Assembly: GCF_033473495.1 (NCBI RefSeq)
Contig: NC_088936.1
Span: forward strand, 3,162,001-3,226,000
Source: Cercospora beticola
Lineage: Eukaryota; Ascomycota; Dothideomycetes; Mycosphaerellales; Mycosphaerellaceae
Direction: 5' to 3'
Length of the DNA stretch: 64,000 nucleotides
The position numbers were made by a program, and so were the translations under genes. Below are positions 47,431 to 59,741 of the stretch, one piece after another; positions within the stretch are counted from its first letter, which is position 1, and each line of letters opens with the position of its first letter. The notes beneath the pieces were generated by a model, which did no database searches, was not told the origin of the DNA, and saw only the letters and a list, made by a program, of their open reading frames with translations.

Positions 47431-48484
47431 GATAGATAGATAGATAATTCTTATACGCCGGTCTACCTCTTTTAACTAGAGTAAGCAGTATGCCCTATAT
47501 TTTTCCGTAGGTAGAAAAGCCCTCGTACTAGTACTCCGGTAGAAAAACCCTCTCGTATCTTTATATTTTATAGCAAGCTCTATCTAGCCTACTGCTTCTA
47601 TAGTTTCTAGTTCTCCTTAGGACAATTTATATTATCTTAATAGTTTATTAGATCCTTTATAATATAGTTTTCCTTAGTTGTTTCTTATATTACTAAGTAC
47701 TTAGGAGCCCGATCCTCTTGCCTACTAGCTTAGAGACTCTAGCCTATATATATAGTCTTTGTCCCTATACTAGTATCTATATTAATCCTATATCTAACTC
47801 TTTCTTGCTAGTTCCTAGAGTAGGTGTCTCCCTATATAAATTCTACTTAGATTTTAACTTTCCTTAGTACCTAGTTATATAACCTATATCTAGAGAAATT
47901 CTAGTTTTTATAGAATATCTAGAATAGTAGTAGGTATCTTTATAGGCAGCTCTAAGTATAGTATAGAGTTAGATAGCTTATATTAGATACTCTACCTTTA
48001 GACTTAAGGTTTCTAGAGGGCTCTAGAGTAGGGGACTAGTCTGCCCTAGAGTCTTCTATTTAGATAAAAGGCTTCTAGTAGCTAATTATCCTAGTATCTA
48101 TAGAGGTTCTGCTATTCCTTTCTTCTATTTCTACTATCCTTACTCTTTCTTATTAAAGCCTTCCTTTAGATATACTTAGTTCCTCCTCTTTAGCCTATTT
48201 AGAGCCTAGGTTACTACTCTAGCCTCTAGACCTATAGTAGTATTTACTACCTAGAAGGGCTATCCCGTAGTCGAGTATTAGAATCTTATAGTAGTTATAC
48301 TACGCTAGCGTCGTCTTCGTGTTCTTAGGAGCTCTCTAGTCTCCCTAGGTCGAAATTCTAGACTTTTTGTCGCCTTCTTCCTGCCTCTATAAGTGCCTAG
48401 CTGCCCTATACTTTACTAGTATAGCCGAAGCTATCTATTTCTACTTGCGACCGCGTAGAGGTATATAATAGGACTTCGTAGGCC
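47431..48484 (-). mobile_element. S3: hybrid S element at the duplication junction
   Basis: Its left flank is Copia-2 (ending AAGGATAATATA) as for S4, and its right flank is Gypsy-2 (TTTATTAAAATAG) as for S2, so its two sides do not share a TSD. Markers in the first ~330 bases match S4 and not S2 (for example catgccc-type T at the second marker, ccggtag, G at 47761). After 47761 the three copies are indistinguishable by eye. Confidence 0.88.
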
Positions 48485-48691
48485 TTTATTAAAATAGCTT
48501 ACTAGAATATCGTCGTAGTATATATAGATTATCTACGTCTATAATACTAGGTCGTTCGGTAGATATAGGGCTTCTTTCTAGTATATATAGCTATCCTTAA
48601 CGGTATATTTCTCGCTCGCTATACCTTCGCGTTCGGCCTACTCGTATAGTACTTTTGCTTTTAGATCGAGCTATACTAATATAGTAGTATA

Positions 48692-48907
48692 TATTACGAT
48701 TTAAGATTCTATAGATACTATATCTCTCTATCTAATAGTTAGGCCTTAGGTAAGTAGTACCTTAGGCTTTAGGAATTCTTAGTAGAGAGTATTTCTTTAT
48801 AGGCTTATAGTAGATAGCAACCTAAGCCTCTCTAACTACTTACTTCGGAGAGTTTTACTTTGCCTTATTCTACTATACCTAGATAGGTTAGACTCTAATA
48901 TTTAATA
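48692..48907 (+). repeat. Solo X LTR (unit 2)
   Basis: The duplicate of 43278-43493, with the same GTATA flanks. Confidence 0.9.
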
Positions 48908-49089
48908 GTATACTTAATAATTATATCTAAGACGTTAGTATATAGCTACTCTTATATAGTAATAGCGCTAGCGACTCGTAAGAGTAGAGTAAAGCTAAAT
49001 AGACGAACCGAATAGTTAATCGCTACTATAATATATCTACTATCGAGTAGCGCTACCTCTCTACTCTTAACTACTACTATAACTACTTT

Positions 49090-51420
49090 TGTTACGATTT
49101 AAGATTCTATAGATACTATATCTCTCTATCTAATAGTTAGGCTTTAGGCAAGTAGTGCCTTAGGCTTTAGGAATTCTTAGCAGAGAGTATTTCTTTATAG
49201 GCTTATAGTAGATAGTAACCTAAGCCTCTCTAACTACTTACTATAGGGGGTTTTACTTTGCCTTATTCCGCTATACCTAGACAGGTTAGACCCCTATATT
49301 TAATAGGTTATAAGCCCGGGTTTATATCGTAGCCGGAAAGCTAGGAGCTAGAGGATATAATAGTAAGTACTCCCGGTAGAAGTTAAGGTACTCTAGTAAG
49401 AGACTTAAAGGCAATAGTAGGATCTAAAGCTATAAAAGAGTTAGAAGTAAGAGGAGTAGTCTTATAGGCATAAACTAGATAGTAGAAAGAATAGTATATA
49501 TAGATAGATAGGATGTCTAATATATATTAGTCCTAAGTAGAAGGATATACTATATAGCTATATAAAGACAGAGAACAAACTCTATAAGGCACTTAGGCTA
49601 GGTACTTAGTAAACAAAAGTTATAGTCTAATAATACTAGGAGTTAGTCTAGTATTTCCCTACTACTAGAAAGTAGAAGAGGACAAAGTTAGAAGAGTAGT
49701 TAGGCTATTAGAGAGAGAAGGAGTCTCCTAAAGATAGCTATATAGATAGAACTTACTACCTATTTAAAGGAAGATCTTATAAGGCTAGAGGATTAGTTTA
49801 TACTAGGCAGGTTATATTTAGTTAGGATAGTTATAAGGTAGGTTCTAGAGAGACCTACTATTAGCTAATAATACTTTAGAGACTAACTAAACCTCTTACT
49901 ATCTCTAGAATCTAAAGGAGGATTAGATAATTAGGCCCTAGAGGCCTAATTAGACAAACTAATACACCTAAGATTAAGAGGAGTTATAAACCTACCTTTA
50001 TTATAAATATAGTAGTACTAGGAGGTTCCTATACTAAAGAGTACTAGAGAGGTATACTCCTTTAGCTATTAATATATATACTATATATAAGGCCTAGAGT
50101 ATAATACCTGCCCTAGAGCTACCTAGAAGATAGAGTCCTATAAGCTCTAGCTAAGAGAGAGGAGTCTTAGTATAGTTAATCCTCTACTAGATAGTCTAGT
50201 ATAAGGGAATTTCTACCTATATATATACTAAGAACTAAATACTAAGGTATATAGGTCTTTTACTATATAAAACAAATTTATTTCTTAGCTATAGTTAGAA
50301 GAACTTAGTAATATATATACCTAAAGTTAACCCTTTAGAAGATAAGATAGGAATAAGACAAGATAAATAGTTCTTTAGCAAAGAGACTATATCTAGTACT
50401 CTCTAAGAAGAACTTAGAATAATAGTTTAGAAAGATAGCTATATTCCTTAAGAGAGAAGACCTATACTTAACTATTAAGACCTTAATATCTATCCTAATA
50501 ACTAATAAGGCAAACTATAAAGCAATCTACTAGATTTAGCTTTATATTAGTAAAGAGGATAAAGAGGTAGTATTAGAGAAAGAGATAGCAAAGGCTATCT
50601 AGTAAGAGCTAAAGAAGAAGTATAAGGACAATAAAGTATTAGGAAGGAAACTAGTATAGTAGTACTTTACCTTTTAAATAACAAGTTTATAGAGTATATT
50701 ACAAGTATAGTTAAGCTTACTATTACTTAGAAAGAAGATAAGAGAGGCCTAGCTAGTAATAGCAGAGATAGTTAAACCTAAGAATAGAATCTAAGTTCTG
50801 CTTAGTAGTCTACCTAAATCTTAGTTATCTATTAGAGATACTATAGATACCTAACTATACTTGTTACCTAATAATATTCTTTCTATTCTAGAAAAGAAAG
50901 AAGTAGGGATGCCTAGGTAACCTAAACTAGAGGGAGGATTAGAGCCTTTAGCTTATACTATAAGAGCTATATAGAGATAATAATAAGGGAGAAAGAGGAT
51001 AGACAACTTAGAGTTGTTTAAAGCTAGGTAGTATACTCTATATTAAGAGAAGGGATACTTGCTATTAAGCTATTAGTATCTAGAACCTATAAGAAGTATA
51101 GTCTTAGCTTTTAGAGATATAGGTAAGGCAAGAGCCTTTACTATAATAGAGGATAAGACTAAGGAAAGGTAACTAGCTATTAAGAGATAGGCTATTAGAG
51201 GGAGTATTACGATTTGAGATTCTATAGACACTATATCTCTCTATCTAATAGTTAGGCTTTAGGTAAGTAGTGCCTTAGGCTTTAGGAATTCTTAGTAGAG
51301 AGTATTTCTTTATAGGCTTATAGTAGATAGCAACCTAAGCCTCTCTAACTACTTACTATAGAGGGTTTTACTTTGCCTTATTCCGCTATACCTAGATAGG
51401 TTAGACCCCTATATTTAATA
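49090..51420 (+). mobile_element. X3: duplicate of X2 (unit 2)
   Basis: The same element and the same ACTTT duplication as X2, shifted by 5,414, so it is a copy by segmental duplication and not a new insertion. Four of the five differences between the units fall here (49569, 51016, 51140, 51321). Confidence 0.9.
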
Positions 51421-52844
51421 ACTTTTAGAGTATCTAACTAAGCCTAGTAAGTAGCTTTTATATAGGTAATAACTAGGCTACTTATAGATATAGTACTCTA
51501 TACCTAGAGTTTCTACTATAGTAATAGTAGGAGGTTACTTATCTCCTTCGCTTCTTATATATAGTCGCTACGTCTAGATAGCGTATCGGCTAGGTTAAGC
51601 TTACTAGCTCGATAGCTAATAGTAAAATTAAAGAGAGTAAGGAATATTACTTACTTTACTTATCTACCTATTAACTACTTAACGCCTATAAATCCCTTAA
51701 GGTTAGCGTAATTAATAAGTATCTTAACCTTATACGTAGTGCCTTCGAAGTATAGTCGCTATATCTTAAATACCTTAACTACTATAAGTAGTTCCTTATT
51801 AGAAAGTATAGTCTAGTTAGATATTCTAAGAGATACTTTAGAGATTAGAGTTAGGTAATATAGGTTATATAATACTAGGTTATATAACCTAGCTAATACC
51901 TATCTTAGGAGTAAGATATAACCTATAACTAATAAATATAATTAACTCGGTTAGTTCCTACTTATTATCTCTACTTCTACTATATTATATCTATCCGACG
52001 AGTGCCTATAAGAATATAATTTAATAGATTATAAGCCCGAGTTTATAGAGAGGCTCTAAGTAGAAAGAGTTAGCCTTCTTATTCTTAAAGTAATATATAT
52101 TACCTCTTATAGGACCTATAGTATTAACTAGATAGAGAAGTAGGAAAAGATTATAAGAGAGACTAGAAGTATATCCTATCTATACTATCTTAAAGCTTTA
52201 GAAGATCCTAGTTATAAGCTAGAAGTCTCTAAAGAGTAGATAAGATAGAGAAAAGTCTAGTAAGGTATACTCTACTTTAAAAGAGAAGTATACTAAAGAA
52301 GTATAAAGAGGAAAGAATTAGCTTTAGACTATAGTATCTAAGTAGATAAGACTAGGCCTAAGTACTAAGTACTACTAATACTTTAGAACTAGCTAGTAGT
52401 ACTCTTCTAAGAAAGTAGATCTTTTAGAAGTTCTCTATCTAAGAATCTAACTAACTCCTATAAAAGAGAAGAGTCCTTAGATACCTTAGCTAAAAAAGAA
52501 GAGTCTTAGTAACTAGGGAAGGCAGAAATCTAGAAGCTACTAATTAGATTAAAAAAGCTTATATTTCTAGAGTTTAGATTTATTTATTTAATTTTATAGA
52601 AATAGATTTAATAAGTAAATTAGATAGAAGGAGAATACTAATTCTAATAAAGAAGAACTAGAGACTATAGTTTAAGCTATAGAAGAATATACTTAGAGGA
52701 AAAGAAATCTTCTAGATAATCTTAGACTTAAAGAGATTATTAGTACCTACTCTAGCTAAATCTAAAGCATCTAAGGCTTTATTAAGTAAAGGGAAAGGCA
52801 CTACATTTTTAGAGTTTAGTCTAAAATAGTAGAAGGATAATATA

Positions 52845-53897
52845 GATAGATAGATAGATAATTCTTATACGCCGGTCTACCTCTTTTAACTAGAGTAAGC
52901 AGTATGCCCTATATTTTTCCGTAGGTAGAAAAGCCCTCGTACTAGTACTCCGGTAGAAAAACCCTCTCGTATCTTTATATTTTATAGCAAGCTCTATCTA
53001 GCCTACTGCTTCTATAGTTTCTAGTTCTCCTTAGGACAATTTATATTATCTTAATAGTTTATTAGATCCTTTATAATATAGTTTTCCTTAGTTGTTTCTT
53101 ATATTACTAAGTACTTAGGAGCCCGATCCTCTTACCTACTAGCTTAGAGACTCTAGCCTATATATATAGTCTTTGTCCCTATACTAGTATCTATATTAAT
53201 CCTATATCTAACTCTTTCTTGCTAGTTCCTAGAGTAGGTGTCTCCCTATATAAATTCTACTTAGATTTTAACTTTCCTTAGTACCTAGTTATATAACCTA
53301 TATCTAGAGAAATTCTAGTTTTTATAGAATATCTAGAATAGTAGTAGGTATCTTTATAGGCAGCTCTAAGTATAGTATAGAGTTAGATAGCTTATATTAG
53401 ATACTCTACCTTTAGACTTAAGGTTTCTAGAGGGCTCTAGAGTAGGGGACTAGTCTGCCCTAGAGTCTTCTATTTAGATAAAAGGCTTCTAGTAGCTAAT
53501 TATCCTAGTATCTATAGAGGTTCTGCTATTCCTTTCTTCTATTTCTACTATCCTTACTCTTTCTTATTAAAGCCTTCCTTTAGATATACTTAGTTCCTCC
53601 TCTTTAGCCTATTTAGAGCCTAGGTTACTACTCTAGCCTCTAGACCTATAGTAGTATTTACTACCTAGAAGGGCTATCCCGTAGTCGAGTATTAGAATCT
53701 TATAGTAGTTATACTACGCTAGCGTCGTCTTCGTGTTCTTAGGAGCTCTCTAGTCTCCCTAGGTCGAAATTCTAGACTTTTTGTCGCCTTCTTCCTGCCT
53801 CTATAAGTGCCTAGCTGCCCTATACTTTACTAGTATAGCCGAAGCTATCTATTTCTACTTGCGACCGCGTAGAGGTATATAATAGGACTTCGTAGGT
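52845..53897 (-). mobile_element. S4: short LINE-tailed element in Copia-2 (1.05 kb)
   Basis: A 12-base TSD, AAGGATAATATA, flanks it (52833-52844 and 53898-53909), with Copia-2 on both sides; the empty site is in Copia-1 near 28991. A gatagatagata tail lies at the left. It is the right partner of the tandem duplication. Confidence 0.88.
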
Positions 53898-54695
53898 AAG
53901 GATAATATAAAAGCAATCTATATCCTAATAGAAAGTCTTTATATAGATAACTAAGATAAGGTAATAGATAAGATAAGAGTATATAATATCTAGACAAAGC
54001 TATATAGGAAATATAGCAAAGTCTAATAGGTATATATAATAGCTATTATCTAAGAATTTATAACTTTTAAAATAGAACTAGAGAATATAATTAGGAAATT
54101 ATAGGTCTACCTTAGTAACCTTAGAAGGAGGATTATAGAGATTAACTAGAGGGAGTTATACTATAAGACTCCTAATATAAGGATTAAGTATCTACTCTTT
54201 ATACTCCTAGCTAAGTATAAAAGTATAAAGTAGACTATCTAAGCTTAGAAGGACTTAGACTCTAAAGAAATTCTCTAACTCCTTAAAGCAGAGGAGTTAA
54301 TATAGTATAAATACTAGTTATAAGAAATAGTAATATTTACTAAAAGAAGAGAGATCTAAAGTATAAAGCTAAAATACTATCTCTATAAGAAGGAGCATTT
54401 TAGAGATATTACTAAGTATCTATATTTTAATAAAGCTAAGAGAACTATTAACTTAAAATAGGCTAGTAGAGTAGAGAAGAGAAGAATACTACCTAGAGAG
54501 AGTATATTTAGAAGGAGATCTTTACTAAATAGAGAAGTATTAAAAGAAATAGTAAAGAAACTTAACTTAAAAGTCTAATCTCTTAAGAAGAGATAAACCT
54601 TAAGGAAGTTTTCTAAGAAGGTATATACTACCTAAGAAGATATAGAGCCTTCTATAGTATCTAAAGTATCTTAATCTCTATTAGAGGATAATAAT

Positions 54696-57600
54696 AGATA
54701 GATAGATAATTCTTATACGCCGGTCTACCTCTTTTAACTAGAGTAAGTAGTATGCTCTATAGATTTCGGTTAAGGGAAAAGCCTTCGAAAAACCCTCGTA
54801 TATCTCTTTATTTATAGCCTATATAGCTACTTCCTTCGCTTCTATTTTCCTTCGGATAATACTAGGTATCTAGTAAGTCCTCCTCTTACTAGGCTCTATT
54901 CTTCCTCTTCTCTCTTTTCTTTTCCTCCTATATCTCTTCTCTTATAAGTAAGAATTAGTCTAGGACCTCTTCTTAGATAAGCTACTTTACTATTATATAT
55001 AGCTCTCTCTTTATATTAGCTAGATCCTTCTAGTTTATAGATACTCCTACCTAGAATAGCTAGTATCTTCTCTCGTTCTATTTTAGGTAGAATATATATA
55101 TATATTTTAGTATCTTATAACTCTACCTATATTCGTAGTCTAGTATAAAACCTAGGACTCTCCTTCTAGTAAAGTATTACCTTATCCTAATATACTCTAT
55201 CCTTAAGAGTATAACTATTATACTCTCTAGTCTAGTAAGTTCTTTATATAGAGTTAGTCTAATAGCAGAGAAGGTAGTAGTTTTCTATACTAGTAGTTGT
55301 TCCTCTCCTACTCTTGCCTTTCTCTCTTTCTTATTCCTTTCCTACCTTCTATCCTACTAGTGTTTAGCCTACTATACCTTGCTGCCTAGGTATGCCTATA
55401 TCGTTATTTCTTAGCCTTATACTATCTAGAGGATTTCCTTCTATCTAGTTTAGGTTAGTAGTATAGGTTGCCTAGCTCTCTTTCCTACTTATACTTACCT
55501 TTAGATCTCCCTATACCTATCTTTAATATACTAGTATATAGGTTAGATATCTTGCTTTTTAGATACTTGCCTAGCTAGGTCCTAGGTATATAAATAGAGA
55601 GGAGTAATATTTGCTTCTCTCTCTAGAACTATAGTTATAACTAACTTATATACTCCTATAATATTCCTTAGGACCTCCCTCTAGATCTTCTTAATAGGTT
55701 TAGTAAGGTTCCTATAGTAGCCTTATATACCTTCTAGGTTAGACTAGACTTAGTAGCTAAAGGTAATAGCTAGTCGTACTACTACTATATAGAGGTGCCT
55801 TACTTTTTAGAAGAATACTCTCTATATAGACTTATATAGTCTCTAAAGTAATTATATTTAGTAGGCTCCCTTTTCTGCTATTTATTTAATATATAGGCTC
55901 TATTTAAGTTTAGTATCTACCTATACTCCGAGGAGTCTAAGTAATAGTAGTAGTTCTCTATTAAATCTCTAGATTTAGACTATAGCCTTAAGGTTATACT
56001 TCCTACTTCTAGTAAAGTAGATTAGCTAATATTTCTATAGTATAAATTCTGCTCTATATCTCCTTACCTATTCTTTATATTTCTAGTAGGCTTTCTTAAG
56101 TTACCTATAGTTGTCCTCTATTAATATACTATATATAAGGATATTAGAGTTATCTATAAACCCTATTGCTAAAGTAGTCTCTTTATAGAGTATTAGGAGT
56201 AGAGTCGAAGTAAAGAAGAGAAAGAGGATTAGAGACAGAATAGAGCCTTAGGGAATTCCTATATTTTAGGGCCTTAGTTAGTCTATAAAGTCTCTAAGCT
56301 TTAGGTAGGTAGTCCTATCTTAGAGGAATAATTAGATAAAGCTAATAGTATAGTCTAGGAAGCCTTTTATTCTAATATTATAAAGCAGCCTCTAGTAGGA
56401 GACTTTGTTAAATACCTCTAAGATATCGAGGCAGAGTATAGATACTATAGCTCCTAGCCTAGTTTCCTAGATAGTTTTTACTTGCTTAGTAATAAGGTCT
56501 AATACTAAGATAGTAGACCTACTAGGCCTAGTATCTATTTATTCTTCTAGGAGGAGCTTCCTTTCTTCTATTTTCTTAGATATCCTCTTAGTAACTATAG
56601 CTTCTAGGACCTTTACTATTATATTAAGTAGAGCAATAGGTCTATATACTCCTAGCTTTAAGTAGTCTAGCTTCTATAGTTTCCTAAGTACTACTATTAT
56701 AGAGTACTTAAAGGCTTTAAGGTAGTATACTATCCTTAGGTATATAGTAAAGAGTTTAGCTAGAATTAGAGAAAGTTGTTCCCTATACTCTTTTAGTAAG
56801 AGGTTTAGTATTTAGTTAGGTTCTAGGGCCTTATTACTAGATAGTTTCCTAAGGATTCCTTCTACCTCCTTTAGTTAAACTTTAACCTCTATCTAGAATT
56901 AGAGTAGTAGTTAGGTATATTAGATATTACTTAAGTCTACTTCTCTTAGGTCTAGGAAGAAGTATCTTGCTAGGATTGTAGCCTTCTCTTTATTAGTATC
57001 TCTATTATACTCTATACCGGCTAGGCTTAAGAAGTATAGTAGCTAGTGCTTTTAGTTAGCTCTCTCTCTAGCCTATTTAGCTATTTTCTAGATTTTCTTA
57101 GAGTCCTTTATAACTTCTTTTATTAGTCTCCTCTAAGCTAGGTTCTACTCTCTCCTTATAGCCTTACTTCTTATATATAATACCTTAAGGTATAGCTTAT
57201 AGCTCTATTCTATCTTATAGTTCCTCTATTCTCTTCTTCTCCTCCTTACTAGCTTTATAGCCTCCTTATATTCCTAGGTCTATACTATCTTTATATAGCT
57301 TAATAGTCTAGCTATTAGAACTATCTCCTCTATAATTCTCTAGATAGAGGATTATATTCTATAAGCTAGTATATCTAGGTATTCCCTTATATTAAGTAGG
57401 AGTTAGTTAAGTTAGTTAGTATCTTAGGCTATAAGGTCCTAGATTCTATTCTAGTTAGTAGCTTTCTACTACTTTCTCTAGCTTCTTCCTCTTAGCTCTT
57501 AGAGGTTAATATAGAGAGTTATCCTAAGGAGGATATAGTTAGAGCTATATATCTCTTCTAGGAGGGCTTTATATTCTTAGATTAGGTTTTAGAGGGAGAG

Positions 57601-59741
57601 GCTAATAAAGACTAGGTCTAGTATTTAGTAGCTAGCTATATATCTTTCCTATATAATTGTTCCTAGCTCTAGAGCTAGCTATAGTTAGGCCTCTATAATT
57701 GTTTTAATAAGCTTATCTACTATAGTATATTAGGTTTAGGTTATATTTCCCTCCTATTTTAGGTAGTAGAGGTTAAAGTCTTCTACTACTATATAGCTTG
57801 CTTTTATATCCTCTAGAGTTTATAATAGTACTTCTTAGAGTATAGAGATAGTCCCTTCTTATCTATAGCTTATTAGCTCTAAGAGGTTATAGTAGTTATA
57901 GATAGAGATAGTTCCTATAGGCGTCTAGACTTAGATAGTTACTAAGTTACCTATATTATAGAAAAGTAGTTTCTAGCTATTAGTTTTAACTTTGTCGGAT
58001 ATAAGTATTGCTACCCTTAGGTTCTACTAGAGTAGGAGGACTATAGAGTATCCTTTCTTAGCCTTAGTCCTACTATTTATAGTATTAAGCTATAGTTCTT
58101 ATAGTACTATTACTATAGCCTCTTCTATAGCTTAGCTATCTAGTAGTAGAGTTTAGGTAGTATTTAACCTATTAATATTATATTAGTAGATTGTTAGAGT
58201 TTAGCTACTTATAGGATTTATAGGATTCTTAGGAGAGGAGCTTAATTAGGTTAATATCTATGTCTTCCTAGTAGGTACTTATTACCTCTTAGGTATTCTT
58301 ATTCTCCTATATAAGAGGGAAATAGAGCTTGCTTGCTTGCCTCCTACTAGCTATTACTACTACTATAGTACCTAGAGGCCTGCCTTTATATCTAATATTC
58401 CTCTATAGAGGCTTAGCTAGTAGGGCTTTCCTCTTAAGAATTAGAAGTTCTATATTACTATCTCCTTATATTAGGCCTAAGGCTGTCTCCTATTACTTTT
58501 TAAACTACTCTAAGAATGCTCTTACTTTAGCCTTTATAGTAGCTTTATAGCTATATTAGAGGGAGTATACCTTATAGTCTCCTTTATAGTTATAGTATTT
58601 AATTTTCTTCTCCTTATAGCTATCTGTCCTATACTTCTCTATATAGTTTCTATATATATCTTCTATAGCCTTATAGTAAGTAGTAATATACCTAAAGCTA
58701 TTATACTTAAAGTATTATATAATCCTCTACTATAGGTAGTATAGTTCTACTATATACTATATTAACCTAATAGTAATACCTCTTCTATATATTTCCCTTA
58801 TAGTTTGTCTATCCTATACTACTATAACTACTAATAAGAAGTTAGTCTCTTCCCTTGCTCTCTAATTCTTAAGCTAAAAGGCCTTCCTAATTTTAAGCTT
58901 CTCTAGGAACTAGGTAAGGTTGTCTTAGTCGAGTTAGACCTAGCTATTTATATCCTCTAGCTTCTAGGATATCCTAATACTATATATAATTACCTAGGTG
59001 CTTAGTATCTCTACTTAGACCTCTAGGTATATAGCTTTAAGCTAAGACTAGTTCTTCTCTAGCCTACTTTTCTCTCCTTCTCTATAGAGGATAACTTTAA
59101 GGTCTCTACTTAGAAGCTTTTATATAGTCTTAAACTACTATACTCCTAGTTTTCTTCTAAGCTCTTTATAGCTTATCTTCTTTGCTATCTCTCTTTCTTC
59201 TTAGTTTCCTATCCTTACTAAAATAGTTATAGATACCTAAGGCTAGGGCCTTAGTATTATATATCTAATTTAGGCTATCTAGGCTTATGTTTTAGAGGTA
59301 GTAGTAGTAGGTATTAGGCAGCTCTAGAGGGTTTTCTAGATAGCTTAAAGAGTCTAGGACTCTTCCTAGTAGAGGGCGAGGTAGAGGAGAGCCTATTAGG
59401 CCTATTAGAGAAGGAGGAGAGTTAGGGAGAGAGAAAGGGTTATCTAGATATCGAGGTAACTCTAGATCTATTCTATAAGTGTTTTTAGGTTCTTTTAGAT
59501 TATTAGTTTTAGAGTATTAGTATTAGTAGTTGTTTTCTAGCCTTATTAGCTAGAGAGAGGTAGTTACGAGCGGATTTAGGCCGCCTAGGAGTTAGAGTCG
59601 CAACCTTCTCCTTCTAGGCTCTCTTCTCTACTCGTAGTATCGTAGTGTCGGTCGGGGAGTATTATCGCGTATTAGGAGGCCTCGAGGCCTCCTGCCGTCG
59701 TCGTTATCGCCTACTAGAGCGCGTTTATTTTTAAACTTAAA
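54696..59741 (-). mobile_element. Full-length Tad-like LINE (5.05 kb)
   Basis: A 14-base TSD, TAGAGGATAATAAT, lies at 54682-54695 and 59742-59755; the empty site is in Copia-1 near 29766. On the minus strand, ORF1 ends with a zinc-knuckle segment near 58.6 kb (Y-Y-N-Y-K-G-D-Y, where Cys and His read Tyr). An endonuclease region follows (about 58.2-57.5 kb, IVVEDFNLYYLK). The reverse transcriptase (about 56.7-56.0 kb) has YRPIALLN, KVLEAIV, IPQGS-like and FIDN at 56149-56160. The 3' end is a short gata-type tail. The region near the 5' end (59.57-59.73 kb) is GC-rich and less decayed, probably the 5' UTR. All frames are closed by stops. Confidence 0.9.

Larger units (their letters stand above)
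42026..52844. repeat. Tandem duplication, two 5,414-bp units
   Basis: Every landmark from S2 onward recurs at +5,414: S tails (42033, 47447, 52861), solo X LTR (43278, 48692), X (43676, 49090) and Copia-2 5' LTR (46383, 51797). The first unit runs from S2 to S3 and the second from S3 to S4. The units are almost identical; the five differences found are all CA/TA or TG/TA. S3 has Copia sequence at its left and Gypsy-2 at its right, so it is the recombinant junction. Confidence 0.93.

Noticed and set aside
42026..53897. Reading S3 as a third independent insertion
   Set aside because: Its two flanks belong to different host elements and no common duplication surrounds it, so it is a recombinant and not an insertion.
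58329..58550. 73-codon hydrophobic plus-strand frame, the only open frame of any size in the RIP block
   Set aside because: It is antisense to the ORF1/endonuclease part of the LINE; hydrophobicity arises from the complement of its codons.
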